Part shown: positions 5,290 through 5,854 of the stretch, piece after piece
Layout: each line of letters starts with the position of its first letter
Position numbering within the stretch: the stretch's first letter is position 1
Assembly: GCA_028695895.1 (NCBI GenBank)
Contig: JAQVIE010000091.1
Span: 1-5,854 of the forward strand
Length of the DNA stretch: 5,854 nucleotides
DNA from: Methanospirillum sp.
GTDB taxonomy: Archaea > Halobacteriota > Methanomicrobia > Methanomicrobiales > Methanospirillaceae
Direction: 5' to 3'
Position numbers and translations under genes: made by a program
Notes under the pieces: generated by a model
What the model was told of the DNA's origin: nothing
The model's database searches: none
Seen by the model: the letters and a program-made list of their open reading frames with translations, nothing else

Positions 5290-5854
5290 ATGCATCGGTT
5301 GGCTGATGAACTGGCCCAGATCAAGGAACTTCTCAGAAATCACCCACAAGGGATGAGTGTAACCGAGATAGCGTCAGCTCTGGGCCGGAACAAACATTCA
5401 ACCGGGCGTTACCTGGATATTCTTCATGCAGCAGGACATGTGGACCTAAGAATTTTTGGAATGGCAAAAGTCTTCACCCTGTCATCCAGAGTTCCCCTCT
5501 CAGCCCTTCTCTCCTACACAACTGATCTGGTCCTGGTTCTTGACAGTGATATGAGGATTATCCAGGGAAATGATCCATTTTTTAACATGCTTGAAACCCA
5601 GGGTAAAGATATCCTGCAAAAAAGAATTGAACAAATTTCTTCTCCAAACCCGGCCAATGATGTATTCTTAAAGAACCTGTCTGAAATTATTTCATTAAAA
5701 AAAGAAACGTTTGAGTTAATGCGTGAAGGCCCGGTTCCGCGTTTCTTCCGAGGTAAAGTAATTCCAACCGTATTTGATGACGGCAGTTCTGCAGATACCA
5801 TTATTCTTGAAGATGTATCTTTAGAGAAAGAAGCACTCAAAGCCCTTCAGGAGA
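5290..5854 (+). CDS. HTH-PAS transcriptional regulator (3' end outside window)
   Basis: The frame is open for 188 codons to the right edge. Residues 6-64 form a winged-helix domain: a first helix (DELAQIKELLRNHP), then GMSVTEIASALG as the second helix, and a putative recognition helix at about 34-48 (NKHSTGRYLDILHAAG), followed by a short wing (VDLRIFGMAKVFTLS). Residues about 70-177 form a PAS sensor domain with the typical LVLVLDSDMRIIQGND opening and an IILEDVSLEKEALKAL ending that usually leads into another PAS domain or a linker. This architecture is familiar from Methanomicrobiales, where many copies exist; ligands are unknown. The ATG at 5290 is preferred because it gives the full HTH. 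GTG at 5254 and TTG at 5263 are in frame but would put the palindrome inside the gene. No Shine-Dalgarno sequence is visible. It is divergent from the exporter operon, which it may control. Confidence 0.88.
   Translation, partial: MHRLADELAQIKELLRNHPQGMSVTEIASALGRNKHSTGRYLDILHAAGHVDLRIFGMAKVFTLSSRVPLSALLSYTTDLVLVLDSDMRIIQGNDPFFNMLETQGKDILQKRIEQISSPNPANDVFLKNLSEIISLKKETFELMREGPVPRFFRGKVIPTVFDDGSSADTIILEDVSLEKEALKALQE

Noticed and set aside
5514..5840. Minus-strand frame of 108 codons at the right end
   Set aside because: It is the antisense shadow of the PAS domain, whose sense reading is uninterrupted and recognisable.

Overview
The window looks like a chromosomal piece of a methanogenic euryarchaeon, most likely of the order Methanomicrobiales (Methanospirillum-like). 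The reasons are the gene families seen: an archaeal-type HTH-PAS regulator, a COG1361 S-layer-type protein paired with an HAE3-type RND/MMPL transporter, and a Pilin_N (DUF1628) membrane protein. AT-rich archaeal TATA boxes, T-rich terminators and weak or absent ribosome binding sites at several genes agree. The species assignment is inference from family resemblance; no search was run.

Layout from left to right. Bases 1-517 (minus) hold a single-domain response regulator whose 3' end lies outside the window. Bases 518-843 are non-coding and AT-rich, with the divergent promoters of the response regulator and the next gene and three inverted repeats, one followed by T-tracts. Bases 844-1431 (plus) encode a pilin-like single-pass membrane protein with an unusual prepilin N-terminus. 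Bases 1432-1524 are a short convergent terminator region. Bases 1525-3768 (minus) encode a 747-residue RND/MMPL transporter. Bases 3789-5138 (minus) encode a secreted, membrane-anchored protein with three Ig-like repeats. These two genes are 20 bases apart and form an operon in the order Ig-like protein then transporter. Bases 5139-5289 are a divergent control region. Bases 5290-5854 (plus) encode a winged-helix plus PAS regulator that runs off the right edge.

The functional core is probably the right-hand three genes: a PAS sensor-regulator transcribed divergently from a two-gene envelope export operon. The shared control region carries a perfect 17-base palindrome (TATTTGTA-T-TACAAATA) just upstream of the regulator start. 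A second copy of its right half, TTACAAATACC, lies 52 bases away, just upstream of the operon TATA box. This suggests that the regulator controls both itself and the exporter. The transporter is internally duplicated and carries the usual Asp-Tyr pair in its first half but Glu-Tyr in the second. No mobile element, CRISPR array, tRNA or rRNA was seen.
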